This document shows positions 1-7,926 of a DNA stretch of 35,435 nucleotides, piece after piece. The DNA is from Muribaculaceae bacterium. Its GTDB lineage: Bacteria; Bacteroidota; Bacteroidia; Bacteroidales; Muribaculaceae. Numbering within the stretch: position 1 is the first letter of the stretch; each line of letters begins with the position of its first letter. A program made the translations under genes and the position numbers. Location of the stretch: positions 1 to 35,435 of the forward strand of contig JAFZUL010000040.1 in NCBI GenBank assembly GCA_017618355.1. Direction: 5' to 3'. Under the pieces are notes generated by a model. It searched no databases. It saw only the letters and a list, made by a program, of their open reading frames with translations, and was not told the origin of the DNA.

Positions 1-668
1 AGCACAGCAATCACGTTGAAGCGGTCGCGCATCGCCTTGAACGGCTCAAAGCCGAACAGCCCCTCCACGCCTTTGTCGCAGTCATCGAGGAAGTCCTGCA
101 TCTGCTCCTGCGTATATCCCTCGGCGACAAAAGCGATGTTGATGCCGCGCTCTGGGTCAGTCGCTTTGTTGAGGATGACATATTGTGGCACGTCGGTCTC
201 GCCTTTGTGTACTATCGTGGGGTCGTTAGGATAGACCTTATGCTTGATTGTTGCTGTCACCTCATGGCGGTGGTTGTAGAGATTCACTGTCACCACCACC
301 GAGTCGCGGGGCATTGGCAGCAGCTCCACACACTCAAAGGCTTTAGGGGCGAGGCGTGCGTCGTCGAGGTCGAGCCACTCTTGGAACAGGGTGCTGAAGG
401 TATGCAGGTAAATCAGCTCGTCACTGGCGGCAAGCCGCATTTCTATCGTCGCGGCTCCATGCACTGGAATCTCAGTCAGCCGCTGGTGCTTGCCGTGCCA
501 TCCTGGCATGCGGCTCATGCCCTCGAGCGAGATGTGCTGGCTATTAACATCGCCACTCAATATATAATCAATGCGCAGTGTGGAGTCAACAAAGTGCTTG
601 TTGAAATCCTGCGCTTGAACGCTCAAAAACGTCCCTAAAAAGAGAACAAATAACTTGAAATGCTTCAT
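1..668 (-). CDS. M64-family (IgA peptidase-like) secreted protein, N-terminal part
   Basis: The gene starts at the ATG whose complement is 666-668 and runs off the left edge, so only about 222 residues are visible. The N-terminus MKHFKLFVLFLGTFLSVQAQ is a signal peptide. A beta-rich domain follows (about residues 20-150) that resembles the N-terminal domain found in Bacteroidales M64 peptidases. The segment YVILNKATDPERGINIAFVAEGYT then resembles the start of the M64 catalytic domain. The zinc motif HExxH would lie beyond the edge and cannot be checked. It lies 93 bp downstream of the GH2 gene on the same strand with no promoter of its own in between, so co-transcription is likely. The family includes IgA-cleaving metallopeptidases, but a specific substrate cannot be inferred. 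Confidence 0.75.
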   Translation of the reverse strand, partial: MKHFKLFVLFLGTFLSVQAQDFNKHFVDSTLRIDYILSGDVNSQHISLEGMSRMPGWHGKHQRLTEIPVHGAATIEMRLAASDELIYLHTFSTLFQEWLDLDDARLAPKAFECVELLPMPRDSVVVTVNLYNHRHEVTATIKHKVYPNDPTIVHKGETDVPQYVILNKATDPERGINIAFVAEGYTQEQMQDFLDDCDKGVEGLFGFEPFKAMRDRFNVIAV

Positions 669-691
669 TATTTAAAAATTTATTTAGATTT

Positions 692-718
692 TCTAGAGAA
701 TCTAGAATTTCTAGATAT
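692..718. repeat. 9-bp tandem repeat TCTAGANNN
   Basis: Three tandem 9-bp units (TCTAGAGAA, TCTAGAATT, TCTAGATAT) lie between the M64 gene and the heptad array. The TCTAGA core is itself palindromic, so the stretch can fold several ways. Confidence 0.7.
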
Positions 719-721
719 TCT

Positions 722-777
722 AACCAATAACCCCTAACCAATAACCGATAACCCTTAACCCTTAACCCTTAACACTT
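722..777. repeat. Heptad array, 8 units of AACCNNT type
   Basis: Read on the plus strand the array is exactly 7-periodic: AACCAAT, AACCCCT, AACCAAT, AACCGAT, three AACCCTT and AACACTT. It runs into the stop codon and last codons of the GH2 gene (stop at 762-764), so that gene's C-terminus (SVKG) is encoded by repeat units. Confidence 0.9.
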
Positions 778-3167
778 ATCTTAATCGTGCGGTTCAGGTA
801 GTCTTTCTTGCCTTTTACTCGCAGGGTGATGTCGCCTGGGGTTTTGGAGGCTTGCACTACCACCACCAGTTGGCCGTGGAAGAGTTTCATCACTGGCTCG
901 GTCATCACATGTAGTGAGGTTGCATCGCCGTTGCACACGCCGCGGAAGGTGCCAGAGCCCTCAACCGAGAATTGTAGCTCATCATCGGCATCAGGCAGCA
1001 GAGTGCCGTTCTTGTCGATAAGGCTCACGGTGATGAAGGCAAGGTCGTTGCCGTCGGCATGGAGAGTAGAGCGATCGGTGTCGAGTTGCAGTCGGTGAGG
1101 CTTACCAGCGGTCTTGACGGTCTTCTCTCCAGCTTTTTTACCGTTCTCGTCATATACCACCACCTTTATCTCGCCTGGCTCATACACCACGTCGCGCCAG
1201 CGCAGACGATAGCGGTCGAGGCGGGTGCTTGGGTCTTTGGTTATCTTGCCCTGACTCTTGCCGTTGACAAAGAGCTCGGCAGTCGGGTAATCGGTGTAGC
1301 AATACACTGGTGTCACCTTGCCCTTGCGGTCGGGCCATGTCCAGTGCGGCAGCAGGTGAATGGTGTGGCTTTGAGTGTTCCAGTGGCTGCGGTAGAGGTA
1401 ATAGCGGTCTTTGGGCAGACCAGCGAGATCGACAATGCCGAAGTAGCTGCTACGCGATGGCCAGTAAGCGTCATAGGGCGTTGGCTCGCCGAGATAGTCG
1501 AAACCTGTCCACACAAACTCGCCTATTGTCCAGTCGAAGTCGTCTTGCAGTCGCCAGTCATCATCGGGGAGGTTGCTCCACCAGCAATATTCGGTGTCGT
1601 AGCTTGAGCACTGTCCGTTGTCGTGCGCAAGCATAGTGGCGCAGGTGTCGGGGAAGAAATACTCACCGCGGCTGCTTAGTGTAGAGGCTGTCTCGCTGCC
1701 CAGCACAAAGCCTTGAGGCAGCAGTTTTATGCAGTCCTCGTAGCGGTGTGTGCGGTAGTTGAAGCCTGGCACGTCGGCTTGTTGCGCGAAGCCGCATTTG
1801 ATGTCGGCATCGGGGTTATCCATGCCGCAAGTTACCATGCGAGTGGGGTCAAGGATATGGCACCAGCGCACCAGTGCGGCATATCGCTCTGCGCCTTCCT
1901 CCTTCCACTGCTCGGGAATCTCGTTGCCCACGCTCCAAAGCACGATGCAGGGGTGGTTGCGATGGTTCATAATGAGGTTGTAGATATCCTTCTTCCACCA
2001 CTCATCCCAGAAGCGGTTGTAGCCGTTCTTCACCTTCGGGTCTTTCCAGCAGTCGAAGCTCTCGGCCATCACCATCATTCCGAGGCTGTCGCACAGCTCC
2101 ATCTGCCATGATGAGGGCATATTGTGTGAGGTGCGGATGGCATCGGCACCCATTTCTTTCATTATCTTGATTTGGCGGGCAAGAGCCGCTTTATTGGCTG
2201 CGGCGCCAAGCGGACCCAAGTCGTGATGCAGACACACTCCCTTGAACTTGCGCGTCACGCCATTGAGCTGGAAACCATGCTCCTTGCTGAACGCTACGGT
2301 GCGCACGCCCAGATTGTCGGTGCGCTCGTCCACGATTATGTCGTTGAGAGCTACAGTGGAGTGAACCTTATAAAGATAAGGCGACTCGGGCGACCATAAT
2401 TTGGCATGATGCATCATCAGCTCCATACGGCAGTGGCCGTCGCTGGCGATGCGACGTTGTGTCTCGGCAACGACATTTCCCTCACGGTCGATGATTTCCA
2501 CGGTTACGACAGGACGGTCACCAGCCACGCATCCGTTGAGCGTGGAATTTACGGTGACCCAAGCGGTGTCGTTCTCCACCTTCATTGTGTGAATGTCATG
2601 GCCCCAGATGTCGAATGCCACCCGTCCGCTGGTGATAAGCTTCACTGGGCGATAAAGGCCTGCGCCAGGATACCAGCGGCTGCTCTCCTCCAAGTTCTTG
2701 AGGTGTATTTCGAGTTCTGCTCCTCTTGGCTTTTCACTCAGATATGGAGTCAAATCAATTCGGAAGGCGTTATAACCATAGGCCCATCGACCTATCTCCT
2801 TGCCGTCGAGATAGACAACGGGTTCGCTCATGGCGCCGTCAAAAAGCAGCTCGGCGCGCCCGGGGAGTGCCGGCAGCAGAACTTTTGTACGGTAATATCC
2901 CTCTCCAATCCAGGGCAAGGCACCTGAGCGACCGCTGTGCTCGGTGGCTTTCTCCTCGCCGTTTTCTTTGATGGCGACGACTTGCAGGTCCCATTTCTTG
3001 TCGAAGGGACCGCTGATGGCCCAGTCGTGGGGTATGGAGACCTCTTGCCAGTGCTCACGGTCACGGCTGAACTCCATTGAGCTGAATTCAAAAACATTGG
3101 TAATTTTGGCGTTGCCCGTCAGTGCAATAACTGCCGCCGCAAATAATATAAAATGTCGTAGTTTCAT
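762..3167 (-). CDS. Exported glycoside hydrolase family 2 (beta-galactosidase-like)
   Basis: An 801-residue secreted glycosidase. The signal peptide is MKLRHFILFAAAVIALTGNA. The usual GH2 order follows: a sugar-binding jelly roll (about 25-190), an Ig-like domain (about 190-290), a TIM barrel (about 290-590) and C-terminal Ig-like domains. The acid/base Glu lies in SVGNEIPEQ (E416) and the probable nucleophile in LGSETAS (E492), both as expected for clan GH-A. A longer reading frame opens at 3203, but a TATCTTTG promoter box at 3190-3197 lies inside that extension. I therefore take the ATG at 3167, which also starts the signal peptide. It probably cleaves terminal beta-galactosides or beta-glucuronides in the periplasm; substrate specificity within GH2 cannot be read from sequence. 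No SusC/SusD pair is adjacent. Confidence 0.88.
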   Translation of the reverse strand: MKLRHFILFAAAVIALTGNAKITNVFEFSSMEFSRDREHWQEVSIPHDWAISGPFDKKWDLQVVAIKENGEEKATEHSGRSGALPWIGEGYYRTKVLLPALPGRAELLFDGAMSEPVVYLDGKEIGRWAYGYNAFRIDLTPYLSEKPRGAELEIHLKNLEESSRWYPGAGLYRPVKLITSGRVAFDIWGHDIHTMKVENDTAWVTVNSTLNGCVAGDRPVVTVEIIDREGNVVAETQRRIASDGHCRMELMMHHAKLWSPESPYLYKVHSTVALNDIIVDERTDNLGVRTVAFSKEHGFQLNGVTRKFKGVCLHHDLGPLGAAANKAALARQIKIMKEMGADAIRTSHNMPSSWQMELCDSLGMMVMAESFDCWKDPKVKNGYNRFWDEWWKKDIYNLIMNHRNHPCIVLWSVGNEIPEQWKEEGAERYAALVRWCHILDPTRMVTCGMDNPDADIKCGFAQQADVPGFNYRTHRYEDCIKLLPQGFVLGSETASTLSSRGEYFFPDTCATMLAHDNGQCSSYDTEYCWWSNLPDDDWRLQDDFDWTIGEFVWTGFDYLGEPTPYDAYWPSRSSYFGIVDLAGLPKDRYYLYRSHWNTQSHTIHLLPHWTWPDRKGKVTPVYCYTDYPTAELFVNGKSQGKITKDPSTRLDRYRLRWRDVVYEPGEIKVVVYDENGKKAGEKTVKTAGKPHRLQLDTDRSTLHADGNDLAFITVSLIDKNGTLLPDADDELQFSVEGSGTFRGVCNGDATSLHVMTEPVMKLFHGQLVVVVQASKTPGDITLRVKGKKDYLNRTIKISVKG

Positions 3168-3189
3168 GATTAATGGTTTTAATGGTTTG

Positions 3190-3197
3190 CAAAGATA
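3190..3197 (-). promoter_or_regulatory. Bacteroidota -7 box (TATCTTTG) for the GH2 gene
   Basis: TATCTTTG on the minus strand matches the TAnnTTTG consensus of the Bacteroidota primary sigma factor. It lies 22 bp upstream of the ATG at 3167 and excludes the longer start. Confidence 0.7.
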
Positions 3198-3282
3198 ACA
3201 CAAAGATTTCAGATATCAGTTATGGGATGGCACAAATCCCACTTTTTAAGACTGTTTGTTGTAGATTTTAAAAAGATACCAT

Positions 3283-3290
3283 TATCTTTG
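3283..3290 (+). promoter_or_regulatory. Bacteroidota -7 box (TATCTTTG) for the gene at 3321
   Basis: TATCTTTG lies 30 bp before the ATG. TTTG at 3255-3258 may be the -33 element, although the 24-bp spacing is longer than usual. It is divergent to the GH2 promoter. Confidence 0.6.
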
Positions 3291-3320
3291 TAACTGAAAT
3301 ATACTTTAAAGCTTTTGGTT

Positions 3321-4325
3321 ATGAAAAAGAAGTTTTTTTTAATTGCAATGATGTTGCTGTCGCTGAGTGCCATAATGAGTGCCATGACTCCTATTCAGTT
3401 GAGAATCGATGGTGTTACTTTGTATTGTGATGGTGATCAGACAAAGCTTGATAAGTCGATGAACGAGCAATTCCTCAAGGGTGTGTATTGTGGCTCGACT
3501 ATTGACCTTAATGACGAGGAAATATTTATTACACAGTTTAAGCAGTCCGATAATTACGTAATCGCAGTGTTGAAGGCATATAAAGATTACTATGTGGCGA
3601 CTTATAAGCCTGATGGAGGCATTATTGATGGTGCCTTGTTATTAAAAAACGAAGACATTCTTGCTGCATGTGACTTTACTAATCCCAATGGTAATGAGAT
3701 GGTGGCGTTTTCTCCCGAGATTTCTCTTGAGGAGAATAAGATTAGCGTCACCCGCCAATACTTGACTTATGTCAACGTTAAAAATTGTGGCGTTGAGACT
3801 ACCGAGAGAGGATACTTGACGATGGAATATGATGTTGATAAATCGGGAATGATTTCTAAGTCAGGAGTTAAGCAGCATGCTGTGTGGAACGAAGAAATTC
3901 CAGGTGGAAGAAAAAAATCCACTGTCGAGAGCGAGCAGTGTCAGACTTTAGGAGAAGGAATGGAAGTGATACAATTCTGTACCAATCCAGTGAGTAAAGA
4001 GAATAAAGACACTCCTAAACAACTGGAAACTCTTTTGAATAAATATTATGGGATGATTAATGACTTCAACGCATATATGACTAATGAAGGACTACATACT
4101 ATATCTGCTTGCATGATACAGCTTGAAAATCAATTAGAAGGCATGATTTTCAGAAATCCCGACTTGTGGCTTTCTTGGCTTGACAAGAATCAAAAGAGCA
4201 AGTGCATGAAAACTTTAAAAGAATCATTGAAGGATGATGAGGATTTGAAGTCTAATCTCCAGGATGTGGTGAAATCACTAATGGACAAAAAGCTCCGCAA
4301 AGCTTGGGAGAAAAGACTCAAATAG
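3321..4325 (+). CDS. Secreted protein of unknown function
   Basis: A 334-residue protein I do not recognise. It starts with a signal peptide (MKKKFFLIAMMLLSLSAIMSA) and no lipobox Cys, so it is predicted to be exported to the periplasm or outside. The first 210 residues look beta-rich. The last 120 look helical and charged, ending in a lysine-rich tail (MDKKLRKAWEKRLK). I chose ATG 3321 because the frame's earlier possible start is a TTG two codons upstream. Its promoter is its own, divergent from the GH2 gene. Base composition is more AT-rich than in the neighbours, which may indicate a recently acquired or fast-evolving gene. No catalytic motif is visible. Confidence 0.75.
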   Translation: MKKKFFLIAMMLLSLSAIMSAMTPIQLRIDGVTLYCDGDQTKLDKSMNEQFLKGVYCGSTIDLNDEEIFITQFKQSDNYVIAVLKAYKDYYVATYKPDGGIIDGALLLKNEDILAACDFTNPNGNEMVAFSPEISLEENKISVTRQYLTYVNVKNCGVETTERGYLTMEYDVDKSGMISKSGVKQHAVWNEEIPGGRKKSTVESEQCQTLGEGMEVIQFCTNPVSKENKDTPKQLETLLNKYYGMINDFNAYMTNEGLHTISACMIQLENQLEGMIFRNPDLWLSWLDKNQKSKCMKTLKESLKDDEDLKSNLQDVVKSLMDKKLRKAWEKRLK

Positions 4326-4330
4326 TTCTG

Positions 4331-4349
4331 CCGCTTCGCTGGTTTTTTT
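4331..4349 (+). terminator. Weak intrinsic terminator after the gene at 3321
   Basis: A short GC hairpin (CCGC, loop TTC, GC-T-GG with one bulge) is followed by seven T residues. A further perfect inverted repeat, CAAGCA-A-TGCTTG, follows at 4352-4364. Confidence 0.45.
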
Positions 4350-4439
4350 GACAAGCAATGCTTGGCATCCTGCTGGCTGATTGCGAGAGCAATAACGGCA
4401 AGAATGCTTTATTAAGAGCACCGCTACAATTATGCTGTG

Positions 4440-4460
4440 AATTGTGTATTATGCATTATT
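4440..4460. repeat. Heptad array at the 3' end of the P-type ATPase gene
   Basis: Three 7-bp units (AATTGTG, TATTATG, CATTATT) cover the stop codon (4449-4451) and the last codons of the ATPase gene. Confidence 0.55.
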
Positions 4461-6416
4461 CAAGGCTCGCATGGAGTTGAGGACGGCAAGGACGGTGACG
4501 CCCACATCGGCGAAGACTGCCATCCACATGGTGGCGATGCCTAAGGTTGCAAGGATAAGTACGGCTAACTTCACCCCGATAGCAAACCACACGTTCTGAC
4601 GTGCTATGCGCAGGGTGCGGCGGGCTATCTTTATGGCGCGGGCGATTTTGGTGGGTTTATCATCCATGAGCACTACGTCGGCGGCTTCGATGGCGGCGTC
4701 GCTGCCGAGTCCGCCCATAGCGATACCCACATCGGCACGCGCTAGCACAGGTGCGTCGTTGATTCCATCGCCCACGAAGGCGAGAGCCTTGCCCTGAGTT
4801 TTATTGCTGAGCAACTTTTCTACATGACTCACCTTGTCGGCAGGCAAGAGTTGGGCGTAATGCTCGTTGATTCCTAATTTGCTTGCCACATCTTTGCCCA
4901 CCTCGCTGCGGTCGCCAGTGAGCATGACAATGCGCTGCACTCCAGCCGCTTTCAGGTCGGCAATAGCTTGCTCGCTATCTTCCTTTATCTTATCGTTGAT
5001 AACGATGTGCCCAGCATAGGCGCCATCAATCGCCACGTGGATAATCGTGCCAATGTGTGTGCAGTCGTGCCACTGCGCTCCTATGGCATCCATCATGCGC
5101 GTGTTACCCACGCACACCACCTTGCCATGGACAGTCGCCCTGACTCCTTGACCAGCAATCTCCTCCACATCGGTCACGATACATCCGTCGGTGGCCTCGT
5201 CGGGAAAGGCGTCGCGCAGAGCCGCCCCAATTGGGTGAGAGGAATAATGCTCCACATGGGCGGCAAGGTGCAGAAGCTGATGCTCGTCGCAAGTGTCGGG
5301 GTGGACTGCCGAGACCTCAAACTGCCCATGCGTCAGCGTGCCGGTCTTGTCGAAGACCACCGTCTCAACCTGCGCCAACACGTCGATATAGCTCGCCCCT
5401 TTAACGAGGATGCCCTGCCGTGACGCGCCGCCTATGCCGCCAAAAAACGCCAGCGGTACGCTGATTACAAGAGCACAAGGACACGACACAATCAGGAACA
5501 TCAAGGCTCGGTAGAGCCACGTGGGGAACGACCCGCCAAAGAGCAGAGGCACAACCGCTAGCAGCACAGCGGCTAGCACCACAATGGGGGTGTATATTCG
5601 TGCAAAACGTGAGATAAAGGTCTCAGTTTTAGACTTCTTATCGCTGGAATGTTCCACAAGGTCGATAATCTTCGACACTGTGCTTTCGCCAAAATTTTTG
5701 GTAGTGCGCACCTTAATCACTCCCGATAGGTTCACGCAGCCCGAAATCACCTCGTCGCCTTCGCCAGCGTCGCGCGGCATAGTCTCGCCTGTGAGCGCCA
5801 CAGTATTGAGTGCAGTAGTGCCTTCTGTCACCACTCCGTCTAGCGGCACTTTATCGCCTGGTTTGATAACGATAGTCTCGCCAACAGCCACCTCCTCGGG
5901 GTTCACTTTTAGTAACTTGCCGTCACGTTCCACGTTGGCTGTATCGGGGCGTATGTCCATTAGGTGCGCTATGCTCTCCCGGCTCTTGCCTTCGGCATAG
6001 CCTTCAAAGAGTTCGCCCACTTGGAAAAACAGCATCACAAACACCGCCTCGGGAAACTGCGTCTCGGCTCCTGGCAGGAAGCCGATGCACAGCGCGCCGA
6101 TTGTGGCTATTGACATCAAGAAGTGCTCGTTGAAGGCGTCGCCGTGTGCCAGCCCCTCGGCTGCCTCCTTGAGAGTCTCGTGACCGATAAGCAGATAAGG
6201 CACGAGATAGATTAGCAGCAACTGCCAAGTGGCGAGGTTACAGGTTTTCTCGATTATCACCGCCCCCACCAGCAGCACTGCCGTGATGGCGATAAGGATT
6301 AATGACTTCTTCAAACTGCCATGCTCGTGATGATGCTCATGATAGTGTTCATGATTATGCTCGTGATCGTGCTCATGCGAGCAGCAGCCGCAATGTGAAT
6401 GATGATTATGTGCCAT
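4449..6416 (-). CDS. P1B-type heavy-metal ATPase, probable Zn/Cd exporter
   Basis: A 655-residue metal-exporting P-type ATPase in the inner membrane. It shows the ion channel motif SCPCALV (C312-P313-C314), the phosphorylation site DKTGTLT (D356), the actuator ALTGETMP, the HP motif SSHPIGAAL and the hinge GDGINDAP. The CPC motif together with DVGVTVLAVLNSMR in the last membrane helix fits the Zn/Cd/Pb subgroup (P1B-2). Instead of a ferredoxin-like HMA domain, the first 32 residues form a His-rich tail with about 14 His and a Cys pair, a likely Zn-binding or sensing segment. The gene is monocistronic with its own promoter and an upstream palindrome that may bind a metal-responsive repressor. 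The metal assignment is an inference from motifs. Confidence 0.92.
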   Translation of the reverse strand: MAHNHHSHCGCCSHEHDHEHNHEHYHEHHHEHGSLKKSLILIAITAVLLVGAVIIEKTCNLATWQLLLIYLVPYLLIGHETLKEAAEGLAHGDAFNEHFLMSIATIGALCIGFLPGAETQFPEAVFVMLFFQVGELFEGYAEGKSRESIAHLMDIRPDTANVERDGKLLKVNPEEVAVGETIVIKPGDKVPLDGVVTEGTTALNTVALTGETMPRDAGEGDEVISGCVNLSGVIKVRTTKNFGESTVSKIIDLVEHSSDKKSKTETFISRFARIYTPIVVLAAVLLAVVPLLFGGSFPTWLYRALMFLIVSCPCALVISVPLAFFGGIGGASRQGILVKGASYIDVLAQVETVVFDKTGTLTHGQFEVSAVHPDTCDEHQLLHLAAHVEHYSSHPIGAALRDAFPDEATDGCIVTDVEEIAGQGVRATVHGKVVCVGNTRMMDAIGAQWHDCTHIGTIIHVAIDGAYAGHIVINDKIKEDSEQAIADLKAAGVQRIVMLTGDRSEVGKDVASKLGINEHYAQLLPADKVSHVEKLLSNKTQGKALAFVGDGINDAPVLARADVGIAMGGLGSDAAIEAADVVLMDDKPTKIARAIKIARRTLRIARQNVWFAIGVKLAVLILATLGIATMWMAVFADVGVTVLAVLNSMRALNNA

Positions 6417-6437
6417 AGTTTTGATGTTTTATGGCTG

Positions 6438-6445
6438 CAAAGTTA
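6438..6445 (-). promoter_or_regulatory. Bacteroidota -7 box (TAACTTTG) for the metal ATPase
   Basis: TAACTTTG on the minus strand matches TAnnTTTG and lies 21 bp upstream of the ATG at 6416. Confidence 0.65.
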
Positions 6446-6457
6446 TGGCAAAGTTTC

Positions 6458-6472
6458 TGCAACTTGGTTGCA
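6458..6472. promoter_or_regulatory. Candidate operator, perfect palindrome TGCAAC-TTG-GTTGCA
   Basis: A 6-3-6 inverted repeat covers the expected -33 region of the metal ATPase promoter. The position suits a repressor. The binding protein (Zur/Fur, ArsR or another family) cannot be named from the site alone. Confidence 0.45.
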
Positions 6473-6480
6473 TTTTTTAG

Positions 6481-6573
6481 AGAAGAGGTGAGAGGGAAGT
6501 AAGTGAAGCCTCTTTGAGGTTCACTATGCTGTGGCTCTTTCGCTGCCCTATCCCCTCTTCCTCTTTCCTCTCC
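6481..6573. repeat. Purine-rich and pyrimidine-rich heptad stretches with a hairpin
   Basis: On the plus strand the left part reads in 7-bp steps (AGAAGAG, GTGAGAG, GGAAGTA, AGTGAAG) and the right part likewise (CCCTATC, CCCTCTT, CCTCTTT, CCTCTCC at 6546-6573). Between them GTGAAGCCTC and GAGGTTCAC (about 6503-6525) can pair with one bulged base. No T-run follows. Confidence 0.5.
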
Positions 6574-6616
6574 ACTATTTTTCCCTGTTAATGTGATGCG
6601 GTAGCGAAAAAATGTG

Positions 6617-6624
6617 TATCTTTG
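6617..6624 (+). promoter_or_regulatory. Bacteroidota -7 box (TATCTTTG) for the ABC importer
   Basis: TATCTTTG lies 27 bp upstream of the ATG at 6652. It is the only clear promoter-type box before the long plus-strand gene run. I saw no cobalamin riboswitch-like leader; the leader is under 30 nt. Confidence 0.65.
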
Positions 6625-6651
6625 TAGGTTTTATTTATAGAAGCCTTTTTG

Positions 6652-7773
6652 ATGATGACAAGAAAGTATTTTTTATCATTTTTGGTGCTTGTGATGCTTG
6701 TTGCATTGGGTGCCTGCCGCAATACTAGTCAACCAAATGAGAGGGTAGGGCTGGATGAGGCAAAGTTGATCTCTATAGAGAATAACAAAGGATATACTAA
6801 AGTTGAAATCACCAACCCGTGGGATACCACTACGCTGCTCCACACCTATATTCTAGTGCCTCGTGACAGCGAGTTGCCCAAAGACCTGCCAGAGGGTACT
6901 TTGGTGAGAACACCAATCCAAAATGTGCTGGTCTATTCGTCGGTACATTCCAGCGTTATGGGCGAGTTAGGTGCATCAAGCGCCGTGAAGGGCGTGTGCG
7001 ACGCACAGTATTTCAATGACGAGATGATTTCTAAAGGTCTTGCCGATGGCACTATCACCGACTGCGGAAACTCCATGCAGCCCACCATCGAGAAGGTGAT
7101 TCAGATGAATCCCGACGCCATCCTTTTGTCGCCTTACCAGAAGGCTGACTATGGCAAGATTAAAGACCTGAAAATCCCTATCATAGAATGTGCCGACTAT
7201 ATGGAGTTCACCCCTCTGGGCAGGGCTGAGTGGATTAAATTCTATGGCGAACTGCTTGGAAAGCGAGAGCTTGCTGACAAAATCTATAATAAGGTCGTTG
7301 CCGATTACAATAACGTTAAAGAGATGGTGTCGAGCAAAAAGCTGAGCAAGCCCATTGTTCTCACCGAGAATGTGATTAGCGGCATCTGGAACGTGCCAGG
7401 CGGGCAGAGCTATATGGCGCAGTTCATCAAGGATGCCGGCGGCAATTATCCGTGGGCCGATGACAAGAACACCGGCTCACTCACTCTCGACTTCAACCAG
7501 GTGCTTGTGAAGGCTCAGAACGCCGACATCTGGCTGTTGAAATCACCCGCCATTCGCACTCTTGCCGACCTGAAAGCGTCCTATTCCCTCAATGAGAAGA
7601 TCAAGGCCTACCAGACTGGCAATGTGTATGTTTGCGACACCAATACGAGCCACTTCTTCGACCGCTTCCCCTTCCACCCCGAGGTGCTGCTGATGGAATA
7701 TTTCAAGATTTTCCACCCCGACCAAGACATTGACTATGAGTTGCATTTTTTCAAGAAAATCAGTGGAGAGTAG
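6652..7773 (+). CDS. ABC importer substrate-binding lipoprotein (FecB/BtuF type)
   Basis: A periplasmic binding lipoprotein of about 373 residues. It has a signal peptide with lipobox (LVALGAC, cleavage before Cys). The two-lobed helical-backbone domain seen in iron-siderophore, heme and cobalamin binders follows, with the typical blocks LGASSAVKGVCDAQYF, IEKVIQMNPDAILLSPYQ and VPGGQSYMAQFIKDAGGNY. Start at ATG 6652 or 6655; the frame's earlier TTG at 6649 is less likely. The permease and ATPase genes follow, so this is a complete three-gene importer. Ligand class (siderophore, heme or corrinoid) is not decided by sequence. Corrinoid would be attractive because lysine 5,6-aminomutase in this window needs B12, but that link is only a guess. 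Confidence 0.88.
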   Translation: MMTRKYFLSFLVLVMLVALGACRNTSQPNERVGLDEAKLISIENNKGYTKVEITNPWDTTTLLHTYILVPRDSELPKDLPEGTLVRTPIQNVLVYSSVHSSVMGELGASSAVKGVCDAQYFNDEMISKGLADGTITDCGNSMQPTIEKVIQMNPDAILLSPYQKADYGKIKDLKIPIIECADYMEFTPLGRAEWIKFYGELLGKRELADKIYNKVVADYNNVKEMVSSKKLSKPIVLTENVISGIWNVPGGQSYMAQFIKDAGGNYPWADDKNTGSLTLDFNQVLVKAQNADIWLLKSPAIRTLADLKASYSLNEKIKAYQTGNVYVCDTNTSHFFDRFPFHPEVLLMEYFKIFHPDQDIDYELHFFKKISGE

Positions 7774-7841
7774 AGAAGAGAGTGGAGAGCGCTTCACGCT
7801 GATTATATTTTAATTGTGCTTCGCACGATTAGAGATTTGAG
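7768..7841 (+). repeat. Post-stop hairpin/heptad element (copy A)
   Basis: Directly at the stop codon of the binding-protein gene, purine heptads (AGTGGAG, AGTAGAG, AAGAGAG) lead into hairpin AGCG-CTTCA-CGCT (7788-7800) plus GATTATA. A second hairpin follows, AATTGTGC-TTC-GCACGATT (7813-7830, 8 bp with one T-G pair), then GATTAGA and GATTTGA. Same design as the elements after greA and kal. Confidence 0.65.
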
Positions 7842-7872
7842 AATGTAGTTCCATTTATCTCACCATTCTCTT

Positions 7873-7926
7873 CGATAAACGATAAGCGAACAACGATAAA
7901 CGATAACCAATAACCCATAACCATCA
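7873..7926 (+). repeat. Heptad array ending at the permease start codon
   Basis: Seven 7-bp units (CGATAAA, CGATAAG, CGAACAA, CGATAAA, CGATAAC, CAATAAC, CCATAAC) run without a break to 5 nt before the ATG at 7927. No Shine-Dalgarno sequence is present. Confidence 0.88.

Noticed and set aside
183-638. Plus-strand open frame (151 codons) at the left edge
   Set aside because: Antisense to the M64-type gene, which has a proper signal peptide and homology.
1059-1607. Plus-strand open frame (182 codons) opposite the GH2 gene
   Set aside because: Antisense to a clear GH2 catalytic domain; no promoter or recognisable product.
6573-6651. Cobalamin riboswitch before the ABC importer
   Set aside because: The leader after the -7 box is under 30 nt and shows no B12-box-like sequence.
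7873-7926. CRISPR array
   Set aside because: Units are 7 bp and contiguous, with no spacers and no cas genes in the window.
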